A model generated the notes under the pieces. The model saw only the letters and a program-made list of their open reading frames with translations, made no database searches and had not been told where the DNA came from. 64,000 nt of DNA from NCBI RefSeq assembly GCF_018613855.1, contig NZ_JAGGPK010000033.1, positions 1-64,000 on the forward strand, given 5' to 3'. Shown in pieces: positions 44,258-54,840 of the stretch. The stretch is from Arthrobacter sp. ISL-30 (GTDB taxonomy: Bacteria; Actinomycetota; Actinomycetes; Actinomycetales; Micrococcaceae). Position numbers and translations under genes: made by a program. Position 1 is the stretch's first letter. Each line of letters begins with the position of its first letter.

Positions 44258-46937
44258 ATGAACAAATCAAGGACATGGAGAACGCTCGGAGCCGTCGTCG
44301 CCGCGGCTGCAATGCTTGCAGGAGTTGCAGCTCAGGCCTAGGCCGCAAGGCTCGATCCTGTACGAGCTGCCGAACAACGAACAATGCCTCAAGGGTCGGG
44401 GCAACTGTGCGGTCTACCCAAAATCCGCCCAGCTGCCCAGCGGCCGTCTGGTGGCGGCCTTCGAAAAGTCCACGGTCGTGGCCTCATCCGGGGCAGCCAC
44501 AGGCCAGACGTTGCCCATCTACAAGAGCGACGATGACGGAACGTCATGGCAGCCGCTTGCTGAAGTTAAGGCTCCCGCTTACCTCTCCAGCGACCCGCAA
44601 TATGCCAAGTACACGAGCAACTGGACGAGCTCTTATCTCTACACGCTCCCGGAGAATGTGGGCAACTTGACCGCCGGCACGCTGCTGCTGGCAAGCGTCG
44701 TCTCCGGCGAGGACTACTACTACACGGAGCGTAAGGCCGCCGACCCGAACTGGGTCCCCACGAACGACGGGGACCGGAAGGACATGGCAATTGCCCTTTA
44801 CTCCAGCACTGACGAAGGCACCACATGGAAGGTCGTCAACGTCATTGCGACCGGTGGCTGGCAGGGCGGCAGTGCCGGCGCTACCGGGGTGAATGTCGCC
44901 AAAGCCAACACCTACCGGCAGGTGGATCCCGTATGGGAGCCGTACCTGATGGTCCATGACGGAAAGCTCGTTGCCTACTACTCGGATGAAAACGAATACA
45001 TCGGCTACGACCCGGCGACCGGTGTGGCTGTCCTGGACCCAAACAACGACACGGCTGCGGACCCCCAGACGCAGATCCTCGCCCACAAGACGTGGGACGG
45101 AACCGGTACGGCATGGAGCGCTCCCGTCGTCGACATCGCCGGTAAGAATGTGACCTCCGGCGGCAAGACCTATATTGGCGGCGGGCGTCCGGGGATGACG
45201 AATGCTGTTCCCACGACCGATGGCAAGTGGTTCATCACCTATGAGTATTGGGGCGGCGGCGCTAACGTCAGGTTCAAGATGGCCGCTGATCCGCTGAAAT
45301 TCTACGCCGACGGCGATGCTGACGGCGAAGAGATCAGCCGGGCAGACGGCAAGCAGGGCCTCCTGCCCTTCGCGAGTGGTTCAGGCGGACTGTCCTGGGG
45401 CGGCAGTCCAGTCGTCATCAATCTCCCCGACGGACGCTTGGTGTACAACGCCGCCGGAAGCGGAGCCGTATGGGTGAACGAGAGCGGACGCAGCGACGGC
45501 GTCTGGACGAAGTACCAGACCTCGCTGGGAAGCGGCTACAGCCGCACCCTGCAGTATGTCGCTGGCACCGGGCGAGTCCATATCCTGCAGGGAACCTGGG
45601 ACGGAGCCACCGCCACAGCCATCATCCGCCACGCCGACGTCGACCTCGGACATACCGAAGGCGTGTACTACCGGTTGGTAAACCGCAAGAACGGCCAGGT
45701 CATCGGCACGGGCGGGAATACCACCGACGCAAACATCGGCAACGCCGACGTACCCGATGTTAAGCTCGAAGACCTTGGGGCAACGTCCAAGCCTGACACC
45801 CAGTACTGGCACCTGGTTACCAAGGCTGATGGAAAGTCGACCCTGCTGAACAAGGCCGGCGGCCGCGAAGCGGCTATCTGGACTGGGAACGCCACCATCG
45901 GCCAGCGAATCGGGCAGTGGGTCGACCACTTGGCCGGCTGACTTTGGAATGTCACTCAAACATCGGACGGCTACTACACCTTCCAGGCTGCAAAGAACCC
46001 GAACGCGTACCTGACAGGCCCATCAGCCGGTGCGCCGCTCACGTTGCAGAACGCGACCACGGACGGCTCCCAGGAATGGCAGCTCGTCAAAGACCCTGCA
46101 ACGGCTCCCGAGCCAAAAGTGTCGTTGACGGTTTCCGGTGCTGATCCGAACGCTGCAGGTTGGCGCCCCGGGCCGGCGAGCGTCGCGCTGGCGTTGAATG
46201 AGGGTGTGCAGGCCGATATCGAGTACCGTCTTGGTGTGGGAGAGTGGCAGCCCTACAGCGCACCCGTCCAGGTGTCCGGCGACGGCGAGACGGTCCTGTC
46301 CTACCGCGCAGTGGTTAACGGGGTCCCCGTGGAGAACTCCGGCGGTGCAGAAACTATCCGCATCGACGCGACCGCCCCGACGGTGGCCTTGGTCGGGGGC
46401 CCGACCGGTGACTACACCTTTGGCCATGACGCGGCAGCACCGACCTGCGAAACCGCGGACGCGGTCTCGGGCCTGGCCTCGTGCACTGTCACCGGGGGAG
46501 GGGCCACGGTAGGGGGACACACCTACACCGCAACGGCCACTGACAACGCCGGTAACGTCAGCACCGCTGAGCTGAAGTACACCGTTCTGCCTTGGACCGT
46601 TAGTGGTTTCATGGCACCGGTGGACATGGCAGGGGCCTGGAACACGGTCAAGGGCGGAAGCACTGTTCCGTTCAGGTTTGAGTTGTTCGACGGCGCGACC
46701 GAGCTCACCGACTTAAGCAAGGTCAAGTCCTTCAGCACCGCGAGCGTGGCCTGCCCCGGCCCGGGAGCGGTGACCGATGAGATCGAAACCGTCACGACCG
46801 ACGTGACGGGCCTGGTGTACCAGGACGGGCACTTCCAGCAGAACTGGAAGACGCCCAAGAAGGCAGGATCTTGCCTCCAGGTGACCATGACCGCTCAGGA
46901 TGAAACCAAGCTCACCGCAAACTTCATCATCAAATAA
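44258..46937 (+). pseudogene. Secreted Asp-box (sialidase-fold) protein with ricin-type and PxKD-like domains, broken
   Basis: ATG 44258, after AAAGGAAGGG, opens a signal peptide (RTLGAVVAAAAMLAGVAAQA) that ends at a TAG at 44339. The mature part continues in another frame: a sialidase-like propeller (YKSDDDGTSW Asp-box, NLPDGRLVYNAAGSGAVWVN), then a ricin-B-type lectin domain. The lectin part is cut by TGA at 45939, at a likely tryptophan site, but the same frame resumes (LWNVTQTSDGYYTF). At the end comes a PxKD-like domain (WNTVKGGSTVPFRFELFDGA). The intact form would act outside the cell on glycans. Two LacI-type operators lie upstream. Two lesions make it non-functional as read. Confidence 0.72.
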
Positions 46938-46952
46938 TCAACCACACATCCG

Positions 46953-46994
46953 GCGAGAGGGCCAGAACGGCGAAAACGCATCTGGCCCTCTCGC
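46953..46994 (+). terminator. Strong hairpin terminator
   Basis: A perfect 14-bp stem (GCGAGAGGGCCAGA and TCTGGCCCTCTCGC) with a 14-base loop stands 15 bases after the glycosidase gene. There is no T-run, as is usual in this group. Confidence 0.75.
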
Positions 46995-47040
46995 TGCATC
47001 AGCATTGACAACAGCTGAAAACCGAACAAGGAGTATGGCC

Positions 47041-47643
47041 ATGACCCCCGAAGCAGCAGGACTCCCACCTCTGACGTGGACGGCAACCGAAAGCGAAGCG
47101 GAATACAACCACGCCGATTCCACTCTGACCCTGACAGCCGCGCCAGGAGTTGATTGGAGTAACGATTCCCTCGGCGGAGAGCAGCAGCACCGTGCATCGG
47201 CACTTGGCTTCACCGCGCCGACATCCTTTTCGCTGTCTGCCAGGGTCAGGGTTGAGTCGCCTCGGACGACCTTCGACGCCGGGGAGCTGAGTCTGTGGGC
47301 GGATCAGGATCACTGGGCCAAGCTCTGTTTCGAATACTCTGCCCACGGCGAGGCCATGGTGGTCAGCGTGGTGACCAACGACTACTCGAACGACTGCAAC
47401 TCGGCTGTTGTTGCAGATCCATGGGCCTACCTGCGTGTATGCCGCGTGGGCCCTGCATGGGCCTTCCATTCGTCTTTTGACGGCAAGAAATGGAGCTTCG
47501 TCCGCCTGTTCCGGTTGGATACGCACAATCCAGTCCACGTCGGTTTCCTGTCGCAAGCGCCGTTGGGTGAGAGCTGCGTGGCGAGGTTCGACGAGATCCA
47601 TTTCACGAGCAAAACACCCTCCGATGTGCGAGACGGTAGCTAG
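47041..47643 (+). CDS. DUF1349 concanavalin-like protein
   Basis: The product is a 200-residue single-domain jelly-roll protein (LTAAPGVDWSNDSLGG, ELSLWADQDHWAKLCFEYSA, SSFDGKKWSFVRLFRLD) of the DUF1349 type. These proteins resemble laminarinase-like lectin folds and often accompany glycoside hydrolases; their activity is unknown. AAGGAG at 47028-47033 suits ATG 47041 (spacing seven) better than the ATG at 47035. There is no signal peptide, so it is cytoplasmic. Confidence 0.82.
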   Translation: MTPEAAGLPPLTWTATESEAEYNHADSTLTLTAAPGVDWSNDSLGGEQQHRASALGFTAPTSFSLSARVRVESPRTTFDAGELSLWADQDHWAKLCFEYSAHGEAMVVSVVTNDYSNDCNSAVVADPWAYLRVCRVGPAWAFHSSFDGKKWSFVRLFRLDTHNPVHVGFLSQAPLGESCVARFDEIHFTSKTPSDVRDGS

Positions 47644-47684
47644 CGCCGCGACTCTTACTCCTGTCAGTGCTGACGTGAAGGGAG

Positions 47685-48767
47685 CTACTTGTGCCCCGCG
47701 GTGCCTGGTGCCGGGCCAGTGGACCTGCGCGTGATGAGCTGCGATGTCAACCCCGTTGACGATGGCGGGGTGAAGCCCTCGATCTGCCCCAGCAGTTGTT
47801 GGACCGCGTTCCTGCCCTGCGCGGCGAAGTTCACCCGTAAGGTGGTGAGCGGCGGCGAGAAGTACCCGGCCTCGGGGATATCGTCGATGCCGGCGACACT
47901 GATGTCTTCGGGGATGCGGTAGCCCTGCTCGGTCAAGGCCAGCATGGCGCCCAGGGCCATCTGGTCGTTGGCAGCGACGACGGCGGTTGCCTCCAGTTTT
48001 CCGCGAAGGCCCGTTATTGCCTCGTAACCGGATCTGGCCGACCAGTCACCGTACACCACACCTTGGGAGTGAAGGGAAAGATCGGCGACGGCGGCTTCAT
48101 AGGCCCTCCTCCGGTTCCGCGCTGCGGAATACGTGGTGGAACCCGCGATGTGGAGCAGGGTGCGGTGCCCGAGCCCGGCGAGGTGAGCGATGAGTGCCGG
48201 CAGGCCCACACTGGTCAGCTCGGAGCGGCGGTTGCTGAAGGCATCGTCCTCCTCGGCGGCAATATAGGCCGGCACCCGGAAATCGGCCGCTTCGAAGGCC
48301 TGGGTCATTTCATCCGTTGAGGCCAAAGCCAGCACCCCGGCCAGGTCGTGCTGCATGATTAGTTCCAGCGCGTCGTTGATGGCGTCCGCGTTGCTCATGT
48401 CCAGCGTCACGATGTCCAGCAGGTAGCCGGCCTGGCGTGCCGCGACGCTCGCTCCCTGCGCGATCTTGCTGGGTCCCACCTGGTCAATCTCATGTGTCAG
48501 TGCACCAATGCGCTGCGAGCGCCCGGTGGTCAGCGACCTCGCCGCCAGGTTGGGGCGGTAGCCGAGCTCCTGCAGGGCATCCATCACCCGGGTCTTGGTT
48601 TGGGGGCGGATGCCCTCGTAACCCCTCAGCAACCGGCTCACCGTCTGATGGGACACGCCTGCTACGCGGGCAACGTCATAGATAGTGGGGGGCTTGGCAG
48701 GAGCGCCCTCGGCAGCAGGATCGGTGGATCCGGCCTTGGCTGTCTCTCCCGGCGTCTCCCGAACCAT
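47685..48767 (-). CDS. LacI-family repressor of beta-galactoside genes
   Basis: The product has 360 residues. The HTH is TIYDVARVAGVSHQTVSRLL with hinge helix PNLAARSLTTGRS, and a periplasmic-binding-like sensor domain follows (IPEDISVAGIDDIPEAGYFS). ATG 48767 follows GGGGAGG at five bases. It is transcribed divergently from the GH42 gene, with two operators between them. The effector is probably a galactoside. Confidence 0.88.
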   Translation of the reverse strand: MVRETPGETAKAGSTDPAAEGAPAKPPTIYDVARVAGVSHQTVSRLLRGYEGIRPQTKTRVMDALQELGYRPNLAARSLTTGRSQRIGALTHEIDQVGPSKIAQGASVAARQAGYLLDIVTLDMSNADAINDALELIMQHDLAGVLALASTDEMTQAFEAADFRVPAYIAAEEDDAFSNRRSELTSVGLPALIAHLAGLGHRTLLHIAGSTTYSAARNRRRAYEAAVADLSLHSQGVVYGDWSARSGYEAITGLRGKLEATAVVAANDQMALGAMLALTEQGYRIPEDISVAGIDDIPEAGYFSPPLTTLRVNFAAQGRNAVQQLLGQIEGFTPPSSTGLTSQLITRRSTGPAPGTAGHK

Positions 48768-48836
48768 CCGGCCTCCCCTCGGCGCATCCTGCAGTGTCAT
48801 CCGACGCAGGCAGTGGATCCCTTCCACTGCAGCGAG

Positions 48837-48881
48837 TTTACCGGAAACATTTCTTCTTGGCATCTATTGTTTCCGGTAACA
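48837..48881. promoter_or_regulatory. Two LacI-type operators between lacI-type and GH42 genes
   Basis: TTTACCGGAAACA (48837-48849) and TGTTTCCGGTAACA (48868-48881) lie in the divergent promoter region. The second is identical to the site at 43749. Confidence 0.75.
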
Positions 48882-48939
48882 TCCTGCCGTAACGTATCTC
48901 ACACAACACTTTCGAGCACGACGACGGAGTACACGTTCC

Positions 48940-51045
48940 ATGACTCTTTCCCAGCCCTTGCACCATCCCAGCGGACTCCTATTTGGTGTGGCGTACTACC
49001 CCGAATACCACCTGACCCACCGCCTTACCGAAGATCTGGACCTGATGCACAGTGCCGGGATCAATGTGATCCGGGTGGGGGAATCCGTATGGTCCACCTG
49101 GGAGCCCCGGGACGGGGAATTTGATCTCGCCTGGCTGGCTCCCGTCCTGGATGCTGCCCATGAGCGGGGCATCCAGGTGATCCTCGGTACGCCAACCTAC
49201 GCCATCCCGCCTTGGCTGCAGACGGCGCATCCGGAGATCGCTGCTGAGCGGCGTCCCGGTGAAAAAATCCCGTGGGGCGCACGCCAGGAAGTGGACTACA
49301 CGAATCCGGCTTTCCTGTTCCACGCCGAGCGGGTCATCCGAGCCGTGCTGGGCCGCTATGCCGGGCATCCGGCAATCATCGGCTACCAGGTGGACAACGA
49401 GCCAGGCCTTGAACTGTTCCACAACCATGGTGTTTTTGTGCGCTTTGTCCGGTCCCTGAAGGCGCAGTACGGCGACGTCGAAACGCTGAACCGCGAATGG
49501 GGCCTTACCTACTGGTCACACCGCATCGGCGACTGGTCCGAGCTGTGGCGCCCCCACGGCAACACGTTTCCCCAATATGACCTGGCCTGGCGGCGCTTTC
49601 AGGCCGAACTGACCACGAACTTCATTTCTTGGCAGGCAGGACTCGTGGCCGAGTACAGCAGGCCGGACCAGTTCGTCACCACCTGCCTGCAGTACCCACG
49701 GCGGGCCCTGGATGACCAGAAACTGTTTGAGAACCTCAACATCGGAGCCGGCAACCCGTACTACGGGATGCAGGAGCATCTCAACGCAGCCCGGAAGCTT
49801 GACCAGCCCAACTACTGGACCACCACAGGCGTCGCACGACTGTTCCGGCAGGCGGACCGGATGTATTCCTCCAAGCAGTCCCGCTACCTGGTCACCGAAA
49901 CCAACGCCCAGTCCATCGGTACGGGTGACCAGAACTTCCCGCCGTATCCGGGCCAGCTCAAGCAGTCCGCCTACGCGCTGGTCTCACGCGGTGCCGCGAT
50001 GATCGAGTACTGGCACTGGCACACCCTCCCCTACGGAGCTGAAACCTACTGGGGCGGTGTGCTGCCGCACAGCCTGAAACCAGGAAGGGTGTACGCCGAA
50101 GTGGCAGACATCGGAGCCGAATTCAAGCAGCTGGGGAAGACGCTGGACGGGTACGAACCGGATGCTGACGTGGCAATCCTGTGGTCCAATCCCAGCCGGT
50201 TCGCCATGCAGTTCATGCCGCCGCTGCACAGCAAAGGAAAGGGCGACGACGAATCATACGAACGCATCGTGGACGCCTTCCATCGCGGGGTCATCGGCGG
50301 GGGAGGCCAGGCGCGGATCCTCCACGTCAGCCAGGCGCACGAATCCGGCGCGGCGGAGCTGGCCCGGGCGTTTCCCATCCTGGTGGGCGCCGGCCTCTAC
50401 ATCACCTCGGACCAGGACCTCCAGCTCCTGCGGGACTACGTCCGGCTGGGCGGGCACCTCATCGTCGGACCGCGCACGGCCTATGCCGACGACGAAGCCC
50501 GGGCCAGGGTGGCCGTCGCCCCGGACACCCTGAGCGGACTGGCCGGCAGCTGGTACGAGGAGTATTCCAACCTTGAAGCCCCCGTGCGGGTCATCAGTGC
50601 ACCCGGCGGGCTGGACCTGGACGAGACAGCCTACGCGGAAGCCTGGATCGACGGACTCCAGCTGGACGGCGCAGACGTCCTGGCCCAGTACGACCACCCC
50701 CGGTTCGGGGACTTTCCCGCCGTCACCACCCAACAGCATGGCCACGGCCGGATAACCATGGTGGGCTGCGTCCCCACCACCGGACTGGCCCGCGGAATCT
50801 TCAGGTGGGCGGCCCCGACCGCCGTCGCTGAAGAACTGGCCGGGGACCTCCACCTGCCGCTGTATGCGTCCTCGGGACAGGTATCCGACGGCCGGCGCGC
50901 CTGGTTCATCTTCAACTGGGGATGGGACAAGCAGGAAATCACCCTTTCGCTCCCCGTCCTCGACGCAGTCTCCGGCACCAGCTACGAGGCAGGAACCAAT
51001 CTCTCACTGGGCGCGTGGTCAACGCGTACATTCCTCAGCCGGTGA
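48940..51045 (+). CDS. GH42 beta-galactosidase
   Basis: The product has 701 residues with the three-domain GH42 layout. It starts GLLFGVAYYPEYHLTHRLTE. The acid/base E154 is in YQVDNEPG and the nucleophile E320 in RYLVTETNAQS; a trimerisation domain and a beta C-domain follow. It hydrolyses short beta-galactosides in the cytoplasm (no signal peptide). ATG 48940 is 58 bases after the nearer operator. It leads an operon with the ABC transporter genes. Confidence 0.93.
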   Translation: MTLSQPLHHPSGLLFGVAYYPEYHLTHRLTEDLDLMHSAGINVIRVGESVWSTWEPRDGEFDLAWLAPVLDAAHERGIQVILGTPTYAIPPWLQTAHPEIAAERRPGEKIPWGARQEVDYTNPAFLFHAERVIRAVLGRYAGHPAIIGYQVDNEPGLELFHNHGVFVRFVRSLKAQYGDVETLNREWGLTYWSHRIGDWSELWRPHGNTFPQYDLAWRRFQAELTTNFISWQAGLVAEYSRPDQFVTTCLQYPRRALDDQKLFENLNIGAGNPYYGMQEHLNAARKLDQPNYWTTTGVARLFRQADRMYSSKQSRYLVTETNAQSIGTGDQNFPPYPGQLKQSAYALVSRGAAMIEYWHWHTLPYGAETYWGGVLPHSLKPGRVYAEVADIGAEFKQLGKTLDGYEPDADVAILWSNPSRFAMQFMPPLHSKGKGDDESYERIVDAFHRGVIGGGGQARILHVSQAHESGAAELARAFPILVGAGLYITSDQDLQLLRDYVRLGGHLIVGPRTAYADDEARARVAVAPDTLSGLAGSWYEEYSNLEAPVRVISAPGGLDLDETAYAEAWIDGLQLDGADVLAQYDHPRFGDFPAVTTQQHGHGRITMVGCVPTTGLARGIFRWAAPTAVAEELAGDLHLPLYASSGQVSDGRRAWFIFNWGWDKQEITLSLPVLDAVSGTSYEAGTNLSLGAWSTRTFLSR

Positions 51046-51101
51046 GCACTACCGGATCGACTGATCCAACTTCACACAAAAAAAGCACAGAAAGAGCCAC
51101 G

Positions 51102-52457
51102 ATGAAGAAGGCCTCAACAACAGCGGCGGCCATGGCCGTCCTCGCCGGCATCACCGGATATATGATCACCGGCTGCTCGCCCGCGGGCAGCACCACGCCG
51201 GCCAAGGACGCCGCACCGGTGGCCAGGGAAGAATTCGACAAGGCCATGCAGACGCCCACCAAGCTTACGTTCTGGACCTGGCTCCCGGACGTGGACCAGG
51301 AAGTGGCCCTGTTTGAGAAGAAGTACCCGCAGATCGACGTCACCGTTGAGAACGTAGGCCAGGGCGGGGAGCACTACCAGAAGGTCCGCACCGCCCTTAA
51401 GTCCGGCGAGGGCGCCCCGGACGTCATCCAGGTGGAGTACCAGTACATCTCCTCGTTCAACCTCACGGATTCACTGCTGGACCTCCGCAGGTATGGCGCG
51501 GATGACATCAAGGATGACTACGTGGGCTGGGCCTGGAACCAGGTGTCGGACGACAAGGGCGTCTGGGCCATCCCGCAGGACGTGGGACCCATGGGCAACC
51601 TGTACCGCAAGGACCTCATGGAGAAAGCCGGCCTCACCAAGGCCCCCGCAACGTACCAGGAGTACGCTGACGCGGCCAAGGCCGTGAAGGAAAAGACCGG
51701 CGCGTACATCTCCAACCTGCCCACCAATGATCCCGCCCAGGTGGTGGGGCTGTTGTGGCAGGCCGGCGTGAAGCCCTTCGGGTACGACGGCGACAAGACC
51801 GTCAGCATCGACGTCAACAGTGCGAAAGCCAAGGAAGTCCTGGGTTACTGGCAGGACCTCATCCAGAAGGACCTGGTGTCCGTGGACGCCGACTTCAACG
51901 ACCAGTACTACCAGGGCCTGGCCAGCGACAAATACGCCGGCTGGCTCACGGCAGCCTGGGCGCCCATCTTCCTCCAAGGCACCGCGGCGGACACCGCCGG
52001 CAAATGGAATGCAGCCCCGCTGCCGCAGTGGGAAGCAGGCCAGAACGTCTCCGGCAACTGGGGCGGTTCCTCGGACGCCGTCCTGAAGACCACCAAGAAC
52101 CCCATCGCCGCTGCTGAACTGGCCAAGTTCATCAACCACGACGACGAGTCCACCGCCATGTTCGCCAACAAGCAGTTCCTCTTCCCGGCCGCCAAGAGCG
52201 TCCTGGAAGACCCGGCGTTCACCGGCAAGAAGGTGGACTTCTTCGGCGGCCAGGAGGTCAATAAGCTCTTCGCCGGCATCGCCGACACCGTGGACACCGA
52301 CTTCCAGTGGCTGCCGTTCACCGACTTCGCCTACTCCTCCTTCAACGAAAAAGTGGGCACTGTGATCGGTGCCAAGGGCGATCTGGGCGCGGCCCTGGAC
52401 GCCTGGCAGGCGGACCTTGAGGGTTACGCCAAGGACCAGGGCTTCACCGTCAAGTAG
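51102..52457 (+). CDS. ABC transporter sugar-binding lipoprotein (family 1)
   Basis: The product has 451 residues. The lipobox is MITGCS. The body (KLTFWTWLPDVDQEVALFEK, GAPDVIQVEYQYISSF, YAGWLTAAWAPIFLQGTAAD) is a family 1 solute-binding protein. It captures oligosaccharides, probably galactosides, for the permeases that follow. The start is ATG 51102; the ribosome site (AAAGAG) is modest. It lies 56 bases after the GH42 stop. Confidence 0.9.
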   Translation: MKKASTTAAAMAVLAGITGYMITGCSPAGSTTPAKDAAPVAREEFDKAMQTPTKLTFWTWLPDVDQEVALFEKKYPQIDVTVENVGQGGEHYQKVRTALKSGEGAPDVIQVEYQYISSFNLTDSLLDLRRYGADDIKDDYVGWAWNQVSDDKGVWAIPQDVGPMGNLYRKDLMEKAGLTKAPATYQEYADAAKAVKEKTGAYISNLPTNDPAQVVGLLWQAGVKPFGYDGDKTVSIDVNSAKAKEVLGYWQDLIQKDLVSVDADFNDQYYQGLASDKYAGWLTAAWAPIFLQGTAADTAGKWNAAPLPQWEAGQNVSGNWGGSSDAVLKTTKNPIAAAELAKFINHDDESTAMFANKQFLFPAAKSVLEDPAFTGKKVDFFGGQEVNKLFAGIADTVDTDFQWLPFTDFAYSSFNEKVGTVIGAKGDLGAALDAWQADLEGYAKDQGFTVK

Positions 52458-52530
52458 CCCGCACCCGGCGGGAGGCAGCACCCACGCCAGCCTCCCGCCG
52501 TCGGGCCTTTTCAAACCTAAGGAATTACCA

Positions 52531-53484
52531 GTGGCCAGCAACACCCTTCCGGCGGCCAAAGCCGCCGGCCCCCGCAGGCGGCGCGCCTCAGCGTCGCGCC
52601 GCACCCAAACCAGGGCGGCATACCTTTTTGTACTCCCGTTCTTCCTCGTCTTCGCCGCGATGCTCATCGTCCCCCTGGGCTACGCCGGCTACCTCAGCCT
52701 CTTCAAGAGCCAGCTCATCGGAGGCCTCTCCTTCGCCGGCCTCGCCAACTACGCCGAAGCCCTCAGCGATCCCGATTTCCTGGGCGGGGTGGGCCGGATG
52801 AGCCTCTTCCTGCTGGTCCAGGTCCCCATAATGCTGGGCGTTGCCCTGTTCCTGGCCCTCGCACTGGACAGCGGCAGAGTCCGCGGCGGCAAGGCCCTGC
52901 GCCTGCTGTACTTCATGCCGTACGCCGTGCCCGGCGTCGTGGCCACGCTCATGTGGGGCTACCTCTACGGCCGGGATTTCGGGCCCTTCGCCCAGATCTT
53001 CCAGTCGCTGGGCATGGGCGCGCCGGACTTCCTCAGCCCGCAATCCGTCCTGGGCTCCATGATGAACATCGTCACGTGGGAGTTCGTGGGCTACAACATG
53101 ATCATCATGTACGCGGCGCTGCGCGGCATCCCCAGCGAGCTCTACGAAGCAGCGGAGATCGACGGCGCCAGCCAGTTCCGGATCGCCTGGAACATCAAGA
53201 TCCCCGCCATCCGCCCAGCGATCATCCTCACGGTCATCTTCTCCATCATCGGCACGTTCCAGCTCTTCAACGAGCCCAGCCTCCTGGATTCGATTGCCCC
53301 CGACGCCATCACCAACGGCTTCACGCCCAACTTCTACGCCTACAACCTCGCGTTCGTGAACCAGGACGTCAACTATGCGGCGGCCATCGCGTTCCTGCTG
53401 GGCGGCGTCATCGCCGTGATCTCCTACGTGGTGCAGCTGCAGACCCAGCGCGCCGAACGCAAGCAGCGAAAGAGCATGCCATGA
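52531..53484 (+). CDS. Carbohydrate ABC transporter permease (MalF type)
   Basis: The product has 317 residues: a basic N-terminus, six helices (AAYLFVLPFFLVFAAMLIVP first) and EAA loop SELYEAAEIDGASQFRIAWN. GTG 52531 follows AAGGAATTACCA. It is coupled to the next gene by an ATGA overlap. Confidence 0.9.
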   Translation: MASNTLPAAKAAGPRRRRASASRRTQTRAAYLFVLPFFLVFAAMLIVPLGYAGYLSLFKSQLIGGLSFAGLANYAEALSDPDFLGGVGRMSLFLLVQVPIMLGVALFLALALDSGRVRGGKALRLLYFMPYAVPGVVATLMWGYLYGRDFGPFAQIFQSLGMGAPDFLSPQSVLGSMMNIVTWEFVGYNMIIMYAALRGIPSELYEAAEIDGASQFRIAWNIKIPAIRPAIILTVIFSIIGTFQLFNEPSLLDSIAPDAITNGFTPNFYAYNLAFVNQDVNYAAAIAFLLGGVIAVISYVVQLQTQRAERKQRKSMP

Positions 53485-54407
53485 CAACCAGCACCGCACC
53501 CCTCGCGGCCCCCACGGCCGTTCCCGGCACAGAGAAGCCACGCACCTCGAAGCGCCAGCGCGGGATGGAACGCAGCACGCTGCTGACGGTCCTGCTTTGG
53601 CTGTGCGCCGGATACTTCGTCCTCCCGCTGTTCTGGCTGCTGATCGCCAGCACCAAGGACAACGCGGACCTGTTCTCCACGTTCGGCCTGTGGTTCGGGA
53701 ACCGGTTTGCCCTGTGGGAGAACCTGGTGTCCGTGTTCACGGTCCGCAACGGATTGTTCCTTCAGTGGGTGCTGAACACCGTGCTTTATGCTGGCCTCAG
53801 CGCTGTGGGGGCCTCGGTACTGGCCACCACCGCCGGGTACGCCTTCGCCAAGTACAGGTTCCCCGGCGACAAGCTCCTGTTCAGCATCAACCTCGGCGCC
53901 ATCATGATCCCCCTGACCGCCCTGGCCCTGCCCACGTATCTCCTCTTCAACAGTGCAGGCCTGACCAATACCCCCTGGGCGGTGATCCTGCCCTCCCTGG
54001 TCAGCCCGTTCGGCGTGTACCTGATGCGCGTCTACGCAGCAGACGCGATCTCAGATTCACTCATCCAAGCCGCCCGGGTGGACGGCGCTGGTGAATTCCG
54101 GATCTTCTGGCAGGTGGGATTCAGACTCCTGGGCCCCGGCGTCGTAACTGTTTTCCTCTTCGCACTCGTGGCCACGTGGAACAACTATTTCCTGCCACTC
54201 ATCATGCTGAACAGCTCGTCCCTGTATCCGCTCACGGTGGGACTGGCCCAGCAGCAGGCGGCCAGCGCGGCCGGAGGCGGCGCGCAGGCCCTGTTTTCCA
54301 CCGTCATCACAGGCTCCCTGGTGAGTATCGTTCCGCTGATCATCGCCTTCCTGGTGCTGCAGCGGTACTGGCAGGCCGGGCTAACCACTGGTGGCGTCAA
54401 GGAATAG
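53481..54407 (+). CDS. Carbohydrate ABC transporter permease (MalG type)
   Basis: The product has 308 residues and six helices, with EAA-type loop DSLIQAARVDGAGEFRIFWQ. It forms the pore with the preceding MalF-type subunit. No ATPase gene follows, so a shared ATPase is needed, as for the sulfosugar importer. Confidence 0.9.
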   Translation: MTTSTAPLAAPTAVPGTEKPRTSKRQRGMERSTLLTVLLWLCAGYFVLPLFWLLIASTKDNADLFSTFGLWFGNRFALWENLVSVFTVRNGLFLQWVLNTVLYAGLSAVGASVLATTAGYAFAKYRFPGDKLLFSINLGAIMIPLTALALPTYLLFNSAGLTNTPWAVILPSLVSPFGVYLMRVYAADAISDSLIQAARVDGAGEFRIFWQVGFRLLGPGVVTVFLFALVATWNNYFLPLIMLNSSSLYPLTVGLAQQQAASAAGGGAQALFSTVITGSLVSIVPLIIAFLVLQRYWQAGLTTGGVKE

Positions 54408-54495
54408 CAGCACCCGCAGGAAGCCAGGGAGAGGCGTCGAAGGGGCCTCGGCCGGATTCTTTCCAGAAAGGGGTGGCATATTCAAAAATCGCCAA

Positions 54496-54536
54496 GGCGG
54501 GACAGGTAGGTTGCGCAAGTTGCCCCCTGTCCCGCC
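54496..54536 (+). terminator. Hairpin after the galactoside operon
   Basis: A perfect 11-bp stem (GGCGGGACAGG and CCTGTCCCGCC) with a 19-base loop lies 89 bases after the last permease stop. No T-run follows. Confidence 0.6.
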
Positions 54537-54840
54537 AGGTAGCATCCGCCATGGTGTGCCATCTACGACCGTTACTACGACGGCATAGCCGCACGCAACG
54601 CACTTAAGGATTCAGCTGACATCTGCCGTACGCTGACAGCAACGAGGCCCTGATCGGTGTCACTAGCTTCCTTGGTTGTGAGTGGGAGCCAAACTTTCAA
54701 GGACCGCTTGCCATTATCAGAGTTAGTCATCGAATCGGTCAGCCTAATGGTTCGCCCGTTGTCTCATCTACATTGTCAGTGTCAGCCGGCGGTGCCTCGT
54801 AGTGTCGCTTTCAACAATGGTCTGGAAGGCAGGTGCTCTC
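54537..54840. other. No recognisable gene
   Basis: The stretch is less GC-rich than the surroundings around 54650-54780 and shows no coding frame of note. It separates the galactoside operon from the pseudogene cluster. Confidence 0.35.
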
